A stretch of DNA of 31,691 nt from CAYZMH01 sp964479445 (lineage in GTDB: Bacteria; Bacteroidota; Bacteroidia; Bacteroidales; GCA-2748055): contig CAYZMH010000034.1 in NCBI GenBank assembly GCA_964479445.1, positions 1 through 31,691 on the forward strand, written 5' to 3'. Positions 1 through 7,170 of this stretch are shown piece by piece. Position numbers and translations under genes: made by a program. Within the stretch, counting starts at the first letter, position 1. Every line of letters begins with the position of its first letter. Below the pieces are notes generated by a model. The model did no database searches, was not told the origin of the DNA, and worked only from the letters and a program-made list of their open reading frames with translations.

Positions 1-768
1 GGAAGGGGGGAGCTCGCTCTTATCAATACGCTTGCCCTGCAACCCGATTTGCAGCAGCTGGTGCGCCCCGTTCCAGGGACATTCCGACAGTTCGGTCGAG
101 ACCGAGAAGGGGTGCTTCCCATCCGGTTCGGGGTAATCATAGGAGAAATAGTTGATCATCTCCTCCACCCTGACGGCATCCACCGGGGGACGCTGCCCCA
201 TGTTGATAAAACGGCGAACGTTGGAGTACGAAGCCTTATCCACATCAATGGAGAAAGTGGAGAGCGGATGGTGCAACACATCTTTGAAGCCGTTCTCGCG
301 GATGGCGGCGTAGCTTTCGGTGTTATGAACCACGGTTTTTCGGTCTGACCGGGTGTAAGCATAATTTGCTGCATGCGTCACCCGGGCATGCTTGTGCCGG
401 CTGTGTACCCTCCCGGCTGTAGCCTCGGCCGCCATATCGTAGCCGACGGCCACCACTTCTTCCATTTCAGTCGCAGCAGTTTTCATCGATACATCGATCA
501 CGAAACGGTTGCCGATCTCTATCTCTTCGGTCTCCATCCCGGGGTAACTAAATACCAGGTATTTCGCAGTACCGGGTACGGTGAGAGCATATTCGCCGTT
601 GCGGTCGGTCACCGTACCGGCAGAGCTGTTTCTGACCGTAACGGTGGCCCCGATCACCGGGGATCCCTGCTCATCGGTCACGGTGCCGGTGATCACCCCG
701 GAGGTGCCGGCTCCCATCAAAATGACGGACAATATCAGAACGGTTGTAAATGAGATGATTGTTTTCAT
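1..768 (-). CDS. vWA-domain protein with carboxypeptidase-regulatory-like N-terminus (partial, runs off left edge)
   Basis: The reading frame is open from an ATG at 768 to base 1, giving 256 codons with no stop, so the C-terminal part is missing. It starts with a hydrophobic signal peptide (MKTIISFTTVLILSVILMG). A CarboxypepD_reg-like beta-sandwich follows at about residues 25-95 (GVITGTVTDEQGSPVIGATV ... GTVTDRNGEYALTV). After a basic linker comes the conserved N-terminal block of YfbK-like von Willebrand proteins (STFSIDVDKASYSNVRRFI, then PPVDAVRVEEMINYFSYDYP). The vWA fold itself should lie beyond the window. Members of this family are exported or surface proteins of unknown role in Bacteroidota. 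The gene is divergent from the sigma factor at 906, with a shared 137-bp upstream region, so coupled control is plausible. The family is clear from motifs; the function is not known. Confidence 0.85.
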   Translation of the reverse strand, partial: MKTIISFTTVLILSVILMGAGTSGVITGTVTDEQGSPVIGATVTVRNSSAGTVTDRNGEYALTVPGTAKYLVFSYPGMETEEIEIGNRFVIDVSMKTAATEMEEVVAVGYDMAAEATAGRVHSRHKHARVTHAANYAYTRSDRKTVVHNTESYAAIRENGFKDVLHHPLSTFSIDVDKASYSNVRRFINMGQRPPVDAVRVEEMINYFSYDYPEPDGKHPFSVSTELSECPWNGAHQLLQIGLQGKRIDKSELPPS

Positions 769-859
769 GATTTCCTGATTTTGTGGTTTGTTTTCATCAT
801 CAGGATGCAGGATGAAGGGAATATTCCATAAACCCTGCCCCGTTTTTTTTCGAAAAGTG

Positions 860-867
860 TATCTTTA
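860..867 (+). promoter_or_regulatory. Putative Bacteroidetes -7 element for the sigma factor operon
   Basis: TATCTTTA matches the TAnnTTTG-type -7 box used by the Bacteroidetes primary sigma factor. It lies about 39 bp upstream of the TTG start of the sigma gene. A T-rich run is just upstream, but no clear TTTG -33 box is seen. Confidence 0.4.
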
Positions 868-905
868 ATTCACGAAACAGCCCATTTTCAAAGCATTCCA
901 AGGCA

Positions 906-1496
906 TTGCGAATCGGATGGAAAACATACGACGACTGGAGCGATGAAGCGCTGGTGAACCGGTTTGTGGAGACCCGGGACCTGAAGGTGCTCGGCTCCCT
1001 CTACGAGCGTTACATGCACCTGGTACTGGGGGTCTGTATGAAGTACCTACAGAACCGCGAGGACGCACGCGATGCCGTACCCCACATTTTTGAAAAGCTG
1101 ATCACCGAGATCCCCCGTCATGAAATCGGGACCTTCCGGAGCTGGTTGTATGTACTGACCAAAAACCACTGCCTCATGGAGATCCGTTCGGAGAAGAGCC
1201 GGCACCTTAAAAAGGAGGCCTGGGAAATTTCGGAACGCTCCTTTATGGAATCGGGACCGGAATTGCATCCTCTGGACGAGGAGAATCATGAAATGAGCAG
1301 GGTGCTGCAAAAGTGCATGGAACAGTTGAAGCGTGAACAAAAACAGTGCATCCGGCTCTTCTATTATGAGGACCGGTCGTACCGTGAGATCGCCTCCTCG
1401 CTCGATATGGAGGAGAAGAAGGTGAAAAGCTATATCCAGAACGGAAAGCGCAACCTGAAAATCTGCATGGAGAAGAACTATGACAAGACAGGATAA
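906..1496 (+). CDS. RNA polymerase sigma-70 factor, ECF-like (Bacteroidetes type)
   Basis: This is a 196-residue sigma-70 family protein. Region 2 spans about residues 15-95 and includes LYERYMHLVLGVCMKYLQNR, followed by EDARDAV and IFEKLI. Region 4 is at about 130-185 (CIRLFYYEDRSYREIASSLD, then KKVKSYIQNGKRNLK, the helix-turn-helix that reads the -35 region). The start is probably TTG at 906: no in-frame ATG exists upstream, and the homologous region begins soon after (DEALVNRFVETRDLK). The stop overlaps the start of the next gene by 17 bp, so the two are translationally coupled. By analogy with other sigma/TonB-C pairs it may control its own operon and the divergent vWA gene; that is inference. 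Confidence 0.88.
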   Translation: MRIGWKTYDDWSDEALVNRFVETRDLKVLGSLYERYMHLVLGVCMKYLQNREDARDAVPHIFEKLITEIPRHEIGTFRSWLYVLTKNHCLMEIRSEKSRHLKKEAWEISERSFMESGPELHPLDEENHEMSRVLQKCMEQLKREQKQCIRLFYYEDRSYREIASSLDMEEKKVKSYIQNGKRNLKICMEKNYDKTG

Positions 1497-2688
1497 ATAC
1501 AACCGGGGAAGGCTGTTCAGGCTCCTGGATTACCTGAGGGACAGACTTTCCGGGCGTGACCGGAATGCCATGGAACGGCAATTCCAGCGGGATCCCTTTG
1601 AAGCGGATGCCGTGGAGGGGTTATCCATGCTCGGGGAGGAGGAGATCGCCGAGGACCTGGCCCGTATCCGGGAAAGGATCCAGAACCGGATCCGCCGCAA
1701 GCGCAGGATTGCCTTCTACAGCGCAGCCGCTGCCATCGCCTCCCTGCTGATCGTGGGAACCATCTTTATCAATATCGAACCCGGTGCCGACCAACGCGCC
1801 CGGTCAGACAGGATGGCCCGCAAAGCCGCGGAATCCCCGGCCCGGGAGCCTGCTTCCGGACAGTCAGCAGAATCCCCCGTTACTCCCGCCGGGAAAGCGG
1901 AGCAGCAGGAGACTGAGGAATCGCATCAAACGGCAACCGCACAACCCGGCGAAGAGGCTGCCGGGGTAACGGCTGAAGAAGAAACCACCGGTATGCGTGA
2001 AGAACGCGGTGATGAACCTGCCGGGCAACCTTCCGGAGCTATAGAGTTCGATGAAGAGACCTATGATCTGAGTACCACGCAGCAACCGGGAGTAACCGGG
2101 GTGAGGGACGCAGCAGGTGACCTGGAGACTACCGGGGAGGAGCCTGGTCCGGGCAGAGAACCAGAGACAACAACCCGGAAAAAAGCCTCTCCGCCGCAGG
2201 AATCACTTACCACCAGGGAGGAGACGGCCAGGGATGAGGAAATACCAGCCGGTGAGGTTGTTGAAAAATATTACAGTCAGACCCACTCAGCTTCACGGAC
2301 ATCTGCCCGCGCAACACCCCCGGCAGGAAAACGCATTGAAGGCACCGTGGTCTCTGCAGAAGATGTGGCAACGGTAGAGTCCGAAAAAGGTGAAAGTGAT
2401 TACCGTTATCCCACCCCGGGATTGGGTATGCCCGATTACCGGGAATACCTGGCTGAAGAGATGGAATTCCCTGGGGATGCGCGAACAGACCGTGCGGTGG
2501 TGGTATTGAAATTCATTGTTGACCGGCAGGGACGTCCCGTTCAGATAGAGGTGGTACGTTCCCCCGGTGAACCCTTCAGCCAGGAGGCAATCCGGCTGGT
2601 GGAGGAGGGACCCGACTGGATCCCGGCCAGCCGGGACGGGGAGTATAGCGAAACTCCGGTCCGTTTACGCATGGTTTTTACCCGATAA
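1480..2688 (+). CDS. Single-pass membrane protein with C-terminal TonB-like domain; possible sigma-factor partner
   Basis: The 402-residue protein has a cytoplasmic N-terminus rich in charged residues (1-76) and one membrane span at about 77-97 (IAFYSAAAAIASLLIVGTIF). A long low-complexity stretch rich in Glu, Thr, Pro and Ala (about 100-300) follows and probably spans the periplasm. The C-terminal TonB-like domain is at about 310-402 (AVVVLKFIVDRQGRPVQIEV, SQEAIRLVEEGPDWIPA). It overlaps the sigma gene by 17 bp. The topology of cytoplasmic head, one span and periplasmic sensor or protein-binding end suits either an anti-sigma partner or a TonB-type linker. No zinc-binding anti-sigma motif is seen, so the anti-sigma role is inference from context. 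Confidence 0.75.
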   Translation: MTRQDKYNRGRLFRLLDYLRDRLSGRDRNAMERQFQRDPFEADAVEGLSMLGEEEIAEDLARIRERIQNRIRRKRRIAFYSAAAAIASLLIVGTIFINIEPGADQRARSDRMARKAAESPAREPASGQSAESPVTPAGKAEQQETEESHQTATAQPGEEAAGVTAEEETTGMREERGDEPAGQPSGAIEFDEETYDLSTTQQPGVTGVRDAAGDLETTGEEPGPGREPETTTRKKASPPQESLTTREETARDEEIPAGEVVEKYYSQTHSASRTSARATPPAGKRIEGTVVSAEDVATVESEKGESDYRYPTPGLGMPDYREYLAEEMEFPGDARTDRAVVVLKFIVDRQGRPVQIEVVRSPGEPFSQEAIRLVEEGPDWIPASRDGEYSETPVRLRMVFTR

Positions 2689-2713
2689 TCCTGCGATCCT
2701 TCCCGATTTTTTC

Positions 2714-2721
2714 TAATTTTA
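2714..2721 (+). promoter_or_regulatory. Putative -7 element of the tRNA-Ser gene
   Basis: TAATTTTA resembles the TAnnTTTG -7 box and ends 13 bp before the mature tRNA 5' end, a suitable distance for a tRNA promoter. The match is partial. Confidence 0.35.
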
Positions 2722-2734
2722 CACCCCCGAAACC

Positions 2735-2821
2735 GGAGAGATGCCGGAGTGGTCGAACGGGGCGGTCTCGAAAACCGTTGTCCGCATTCGCGGACCGGGG
2801 GTTCGAATCCCTCTCTCTCCG
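2735..2821 (+). tRNA. tRNA-Ser (anticodon CGA)
   Basis: The 87-nt gene folds as a class II tRNA. The acceptor GGAGAGA pairs with TCTCTCC, with G as discriminator. The D-arm contains GTGGTCGAA. The anticodon stem GCGGT/ACCGT encloses the loop CUCGAAA, so the anticodon is CGA (reads UCG). A long variable arm pairs TCCGC with GCGGA. The T-arm is GGGGG-TTCGAAT-CCCTC. The 3' CCA is not encoded (GCA then A). The sequence closely follows the E. coli tRNA-Ser(CGA) pattern. Confidence 0.95.
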
Positions 2822-2835
2822 CAACCCGATCTATT

Positions 2836-2866
2836 AACCAGGCCCGCAGGGGGCCTGGTTTTTTAT
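2836..2866 (+). terminator. Rho-independent terminator after tRNA-Ser
   Basis: AACCAGGCCC (2836-2845) pairs perfectly with GGGCCTGGTT (2851-2860) around a five-base loop and runs into a T-tract. It sits 14 bp downstream of the tRNA. Confidence 0.9.
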
Positions 2867-2981
2867 TATGCGGTACTGATTCAGATTTTTCCTGTTCAGC
2901 AAAGAACGGACGACTCCAGTCTCTATTTACTTTTCTTTTGATAGTGATTCCAAAAAAATACCCAATTACCTGACTGGCTGT

Positions 2982-3752
2982 TTAATGTTCATGATTTTCA
3001 TGCGAACCATCCTCAAGAATAGTAACTTCTCCATCAGTGAGGCTGTAGTATGCTCCAACAACTTTTATTTTACCATCATTTTCTAACCCACTAATTATGG
3101 AACTTCTGTTTCTTATGTCCTCAATTGTATGGTGTACATTGTTCTTAACAACAGCATCAAAATAGTCTTTGTTTGTTTCATCTCTTTCACCTTCAACTTC
3201 CTGGATTGCAGGTTCAATCTCGGTTAATAATGTTGTTACATTATCACTGCCCACATCCACTTTCTGAATCGCCGATTTAACAGCTCCGCAGTTTTCGTGT
3301 CCCAGCACCATAAGAAGTTTAGAACCTGCTACACCCACACCATACTCCATACTGCCAAGAAGCGCTTCGTCTTCAATATTTCCTGCCACTCGCACTACAA
3401 AAATATCCCCGACCCCCTGGTCAAAAATATATTCAACCGGGACCCTCGAATCAATGCAGGCCAGAACTACAGCCTTCGGGTATTGTCCCTTTGTAGTTGA
3501 GGTAACTTGTGCTGGTAAGTCCCGGCTTAGTAATTCACCTGAAACGTATCGCTCGTTCCCTTTTAATAAGTCTTCCAACACTTCATCCGGTGTCATACTG
3601 TCCTGCGCTTGTTTAGTCATTACGTCTTTTACCTTTTCAGAAGAAGGTAAACGTTCCTCATCAGTCTGAGCTGATTGTTGGTTGGTCTGATTACAACCGA
3701 TGAATGCTAAAAAAATAATAGCACTAAATACGCTGATAACTTTCCTTTTCAT
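2982..3752 (-). CDS. Beta-class carbonic anhydrase, predicted lipoprotein
   Basis: The 256-residue protein should interconvert CO2 and bicarbonate. The beta-carbonic anhydrase zinc site is complete: Cys99 and Asp101 in ACIDSR, His152 and Cys155 in GHENCGAVK. The Asp101-Arg103 dyad is also present. The N-terminus (MKRKVISVFSAIIFLAFIGC) is a lipoprotein signal with the lipidated Cys at 20, so the enzyme should be anchored outside the cytoplasm, which is less usual for this class. A Thr/Gln/Glu-rich linker (21-55) precedes the catalytic domain, and the tail is His-rich (SHENHEH). The gene is AT-richer than its neighbours and stands alone. Family and catalytic competence are well supported; localisation is predicted from the lipobox. 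Confidence 0.93.
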   Translation of the reverse strand: MKRKVISVFSAIIFLAFIGCNQTNQQSAQTDEERLPSSEKVKDVMTKQAQDSMTPDEVLEDLLKGNERYVSGELLSRDLPAQVTSTTKGQYPKAVVLACIDSRVPVEYIFDQGVGDIFVVRVAGNIEDEALLGSMEYGVGVAGSKLLMVLGHENCGAVKSAIQKVDVGSDNVTTLLTEIEPAIQEVEGERDETNKDYFDAVVKNNVHHTIEDIRNRSSIISGLENDGKIKVVGAYYSLTDGEVTILEDGSHENHEH

Positions 3753-4058
3753 AATGTTAGATGTTAATTATTTATTGCAAAATAGCACTTTTTAATCTTA
3801 CTGCTAACGTATCTGTAATCCATTGATTTATATAAATTCTCCGGGTTGAATATGAGTGAGTTTGTTGATGTATACAGGGTTTGACAGGTATCAGTTTTGC
3901 AGGATACATTGGTTTACTGTGCCAGGAATGACGGTCACCCTGCAGAAAAGACTCCTTTCCTGGCAACAGGACACAACACCCCCGAATGCACCTGAATATA
4001 CAAAAAATCCAGATACAGCATGGTAATTACAACCCAAAATAAATGGTATTAAACCTCA

Positions 4059-4091
4059 GGGTAGAACCCTTGTTTTCGGGGTAGAACTCCG
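4059..4091. repeat. Two 20-bp-spaced GGGTAGAAC near-palindromes (possible operator)
   Basis: GGGTAGAACCC at 4059-4069 and GGGGTAGAACTCC at 4078-4090 share the core GGGTAGAAC. Each has arms complementary across AGA, and the cores start exactly 20 bp apart, about two helical turns. That spacing suits cooperative binding of a dimeric regulator. The regulator and target gene are unknown. Confidence 0.35.
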
Positions 4092-4106
4092 AGGAATTAA
4101 CCCAAA

Positions 4107-4134
4107 CTTCTCGTCCGCCGAAGTGAACGAGAAG
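4107..4134. terminator. Hairpin downstream of katG (CTTCTCGT/ACGAGAAG)
   Basis: A perfect 8-bp inverted repeat with a 12-base loop lies about 70 bp beyond the katG stop. No T-tract is present, so a terminator role is uncertain; it could also be an operator. Confidence 0.25.
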
Positions 4135-4204
4135 GAGGATTAAATATGGCTGATTCAGATCCTTAAAAATGGTAAAAGCTCGTATCAGCCATGCTTATCC
4201 CGAA

Positions 4205-6415
4205 TCATTCCAGGTCAAAACGATCGAGGTTCATGACCCGGTCCCAGGCTGCCACAAAATCCTTCACGAATTTTTCCCCGGCATCATCGCTGGCATATAC
4301 TTCGGCAAGCGCCCTCAGCTCGGAGTGCGAACCAAACACCAGGTCCACCCGTGTCCCGGTCCACTGTTTCCTGCCCGATTGGCGGTCATATCCTTCATAA
4401 GCCTCCCTGGCATCGGAGGTGGGTTTCCACTCGATGTTCATATCCAACAGGTTCACAAAGAAATCGTTGGTGAGCACTTCGGGCCTGTCTGTGAACACCC
4501 CGTTATCTGACCCGTCATAATTGGCCTTCAATACACGCATCCCTCCCACAAGAACGGTCATTTCCGGGGGCGAAAGGGTCAGTAACTGGGCTTTGTCAAT
4601 CAGCATCCTTTCGGTACACCGGGCATACGCCTTTTGCGTATAGTTGCGAAAACCATCGGCTTTCGGTTTCATCACTTCAAAGGAGTCCTCATCGGTCTGT
4701 TCCGCCGAAGCATCGGTCCGACCGGGCGTGAACGGAACGGTTATCTCATAACCGGCGCTCTTTGCCGCCTTTTCAACTCCGGCACATCCTGCCAGTACGA
4801 TCAGATCGGCGAGGGATACCTTCTTGTTGCCCGGTTGGGCCCTGTTAAAATCATCCCGGATACCCTCCAGGGTCTTTAACACCCTGCCAAGCCGGGCGGG
4901 ATTGTTCACCTCCCAGTCTTTCTGCGGTGCAAGCCGGATGCGCGCTCCGTTAGCCCCTCCGCGCTTGTCCGATCCGCGGAAGTTCGAGGCCGAGGCCCAT
5001 GCCGTGGATACCACCTGGGATACAGACAGACCGGAATCCAGTACTTTTGCCTTTAACTCTTCAATATCCTTATTATCGATCAGTTCGTGATCAACCGCCG
5101 GAACGGGGTCCTGCCATACCAGCTCCTCTTCCGGCACTTCCGGTCCGAGGTAACGGCTTTTGGGTCCCATGTCACGGTGCACCAGCTTGAACCAGGCCCG
5201 GGCGAACGCATCGGCAAATTCATCCGGATTTTCATAGAAGTGCCTGGATATTTTTTCATACTCCGTATCCACTTTCAATGCAAGATCCGTGGTTAGCATC
5301 ATCGGGGCGTTCATCTTCCCTTCGATGTGCGCATCCGGTACCGTCTCTCTGGCATCCTGATTCTTCGGGGTCCACTGGTGTTTACCGGCCGGACTTTTGG
5401 TCAGTTCCCATTCATATTCAAAAAGGTTTTCAAAGAAGCCCATGTCCCACTCCGTGGGTTTCTTGGTCCATGCACCCTCCAGTCCGCTTGTAATCGTATG
5501 GGCCCCTTTACCGGTGCCGAAGTTGTTCTTCCATCCCAGGCCTTGTTCTTCCAGCGGAGCCGCTTCAGGGTCGGGTCCGTTATGGTCTTCAGGAGCTGCA
5601 CCGTGTACTTTACCGAAAGTATGCCCCCCGGCTATCAATGCCACGGTCTCGTAATCATTCATGGCCATGCGCTTGAAAGACTGGCGTATGAAATGTGCAG
5701 ATTTTGCAGGATCGGGCTCCCCGTTGGGTCCTTCCGGATTCACATAGATCAGTCCCATGTGATCGGCCGCCAGGTCTTCTTCCAGGATGCCTTCTTCATC
5801 ATGGCGATCATCCGCGAGCCACTCGTGTTCCGGACCCCAGTCAATGTCCTGTTCCGGCTCCCAGATATCTTCACGACCACCTCCGAAACCGAAGGTTTTA
5901 AAACCCATGGATTCCAGGGCTACATTCCCGGCCAAAATCATCAGGTCGGCCCACGATATCTTCTTTCCATATTTTTTCTTGATAGGCCACAGCAACCGCC
6001 TGGACTTGTCCAGGCTCACATTATCAGGCCAGCTGTTAACCGGTGCAAAACGCTGATTGCCTGTGCCTCCACCCCCGCGGCCGTCAGACAAACGATAGGT
6101 TCCTGCGCTGTGCCAGGCCATGCGAATGAATAATCCGCCGTAGTGTCCCCAATCCGCCGGCCACCAATCCTGCGAATCGGTCATCAAATCGTGAAGGTCT
6201 TTTTTCAACGCATCATAATCAATGCTCCCGAATTCCTCTGCATAATCAAAATCTTCATCCATCGGGTCGGATAAGGAGGAGTGCTGCCGAAGAATGTCCA
6301 GGGTTAAACGATCGGGCCACCAGTCAAGGTTTTTTACCTCGCCGCTTCCCGGTTCTTTTTTCGCCATGTGTCCTGTAACCGGACACTTACTTACTTTGCC
6401 AGAGTTCTTTTCCAT
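4205..6415 (-). CDS. katG: Catalase-peroxidase KatG
   Basis: The 736-residue haem enzyme is full length for the family and removes H2O2 by catalase and peroxidase activities. The distal haem site is intact: Arg98, Trp101 and His102 in RMAWHSAGTYR. The proximal His265 is in ALIAGGHTFGKVHG. The residues of the Met-Tyr-Trp adduct needed for catalase activity can be assigned as Trp101, Tyr224 (MGLIYVNPEGPNG) and Met250 (SFKRMAMNDYE). The usual non-haem C-terminal repeat domain follows from about residue 430. The enzyme has no signal peptide, so it is cytoplasmic. It starts 12 bp downstream of a Fur/PerR-type regulator gene and almost certainly shares its transcript, the common arrangement for peroxide-induced defence. 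Confidence 0.97.
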   Translation of the reverse strand: MEKNSGKVSKCPVTGHMAKKEPGSGEVKNLDWWPDRLTLDILRQHSSLSDPMDEDFDYAEEFGSIDYDALKKDLHDLMTDSQDWWPADWGHYGGLFIRMAWHSAGTYRLSDGRGGGGTGNQRFAPVNSWPDNVSLDKSRRLLWPIKKKYGKKISWADLMILAGNVALESMGFKTFGFGGGREDIWEPEQDIDWGPEHEWLADDRHDEEGILEEDLAADHMGLIYVNPEGPNGEPDPAKSAHFIRQSFKRMAMNDYETVALIAGGHTFGKVHGAAPEDHNGPDPEAAPLEEQGLGWKNNFGTGKGAHTITSGLEGAWTKKPTEWDMGFFENLFEYEWELTKSPAGKHQWTPKNQDARETVPDAHIEGKMNAPMMLTTDLALKVDTEYEKISRHFYENPDEFADAFARAWFKLVHRDMGPKSRYLGPEVPEEELVWQDPVPAVDHELIDNKDIEELKAKVLDSGLSVSQVVSTAWASASNFRGSDKRGGANGARIRLAPQKDWEVNNPARLGRVLKTLEGIRDDFNRAQPGNKKVSLADLIVLAGCAGVEKAAKSAGYEITVPFTPGRTDASAEQTDEDSFEVMKPKADGFRNYTQKAYARCTERMLIDKAQLLTLSPPEMTVLVGGMRVLKANYDGSDNGVFTDRPEVLTNDFFVNLLDMNIEWKPTSDAREAYEGYDRQSGRKQWTGTRVDLVFGSHSELRALAEVYASDDAGEKFVKDFVAAWDRVMNLDRFDLE

Positions 6416-6427
6416 AATGATTCTTGC

Positions 6428-6793
6428 TTATTTGTTTGATTTGTTATTTCGGGATTTTCCATGTATCTGAAGTACAACCTCTTCTATCCGGAAACCGGGT
6501 ATACGCTTCTTTTCGAAATATGCACTGAGCAATTCATCCAGCTCTTCATCAAAATAGTCACTGATCTCATCCGACCCGCTGTCGTACAAATGGTGATGGC
6601 TCTCCAGCACCCCGTCATATCGCATCACATCCTTATCGGTTTTAACCCGTCGGACCAGGTTGTTCTCTGCCAGTACGTTCAGAATCTTGTATACAGTACC
6701 CGTGGCTATATTCGGATACATTTTATCAATGTATTCGATAATGCGCTCTGCGGTGGGGTGGTTGTTCAGATGATTAATGGATTCCAGGATCAC
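6428..6793 (-). CDS. Fur-family (PerR-like) transcriptional regulator; 5' end appears frameshifted
   Basis: The 121 codons from GTG 6793 encode the Fur winged helix (NHPTAERIIEYIDKMYPNIA, TGTVYKILNVLAENNLV) and dimerisation part (ESHHHLYDSGSDEISDYF). Homology clearly continues upstream in the same frame through KRLKEKGLKATPQR, the usual Fur first helix, as far as about 6859. That frame has no ATG, GTG or TTG before an in-frame stop. An ATG at 6888, close behind a good promoter, is one base out of frame. Adding one A to the run at 6874-6877 would give MILRKRLNKDITTEEIKKRL and a protein of about 153 residues, normal for the family. No cysteine is present, so the structural CxxC zinc site is missing. 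The gene lies 12 bp upstream of katG and probably represses it. Confidence 0.85.
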   Translation of the reverse strand: MILESINHLNNHPTAERIIEYIDKMYPNIATGTVYKILNVLAENNLVRRVKTDKDVMRYDGVLESHHHLYDSGSDEISDYFDEELDELLSAYFEKKRIPGFRIEEVVLQIHGKSRNNKSNK

Positions 6794-6905
6794 AATGCGC
6801 TGAGGGGTAGCTTTCAGACCCTTCTCCTTTAACCTTTTTTTAATCTCTTCCGTGGTAATATCCTTATTTAGTCTTTTCGGAGAATCATTCTCCTTTAAGA
6901 ATTAT

Positions 6906-6913
6906 CAAATATA
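6906..6913 (-). promoter_or_regulatory. Putative promoter (-7 box) of the fur-katG operon
   Basis: On the minus strand TATATTTG matches TAnnTTTG exactly. It is 17 bp upstream of the ATG at 6888, giving a very short leader. This supports 6888 as the original start of the regulator gene. A T-rich stretch lies where a -33 element would be. Confidence 0.5.
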
Positions 6914-6991
6914 AACAATTGCAGGCGGAAAAAGAATTTTTTAACAAAACAATGAAGGGGAATTATACGAGCCGGATCCCGATCTGTTTTG

Positions 6992-6999
6992 TATCTTTA
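6992..6999 (+). promoter_or_regulatory. Putative -7 element upstream of the DUF1684 gene
   Basis: TATCTTTA matches the TAnnTTTG-type element except for its last base. It lies about 170 bp upstream of the ATG at 7171, implying a long leader that contains the 31-bp repeats. No clear -33 box is seen. Confidence 0.3.
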
Positions 7000-7062
7000 A
7001 CACCGTGAATACACGTTGGCAGAAGATGCCCGGCTGAACGGGGTGGGGGAAAGATCCGGGGA

Positions 7063-7154
7063 GCACAGTGCAATTTCACGAAATACCCCGCAGGCATTAT
7101 GCAATTTCAAGGTAAACCCGGAACGCATTATGCCGGTCCACCGGGTACTTTATG
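7063..7154 (+). repeat. Degenerate 31-bp tandem repeat in the leader of the DUF1684 gene
   Basis: Three units begin at 7063, 7094 and 7125. Units 1 and 2 share TGCAATTTCA at the same offset and a similar ACCC-rich end. Units 2 and 3 both begin GCATTATGC, itself palindromic. Spacing is exactly 31 bp, about three helical turns, as expected of repeated binding sites or a decayed tandem duplication. Confidence 0.5.
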
Positions 7155-7170
7155 AAAGAAAAACAACCCT

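Larger units (their letters stand above)
3753..4204. other. Intergenic region of 452 bp between carbonic anhydrase and katG
   Basis: No convincing gene is seen. A 64-codon minus-strand frame at 3772-3966 lacks family features. Notable sequences are two copies of GGGTAGAAC (4059-4067 and 4079-4087), each part of a near-palindrome. There is also an inverted repeat CTTCTCGT/ACGAGAAG (4107-4114 and 4127-4134) and another, ATGGCTGAT/ATCAGCCAT (4146-4154 and 4184-4192), near the 3' end of katG. Confidence 0.5.

Noticed and set aside
2735..2821. tRNA-Ser as an integration site for a nearby island
   Set aside because: No integrase and no repeat of the tRNA 3' end were found in the window.
2741..2973. 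Two short plus-strand reading frames across the tRNA and terminator
   Set aside because: They read through tRNA-Ser and its terminator and show no protein features.
3772..3966. 64-codon minus-strand frame in the carbonic anhydrase-katG gap
   Set aside because: Composition is not protein-like and no family or start signal is seen.
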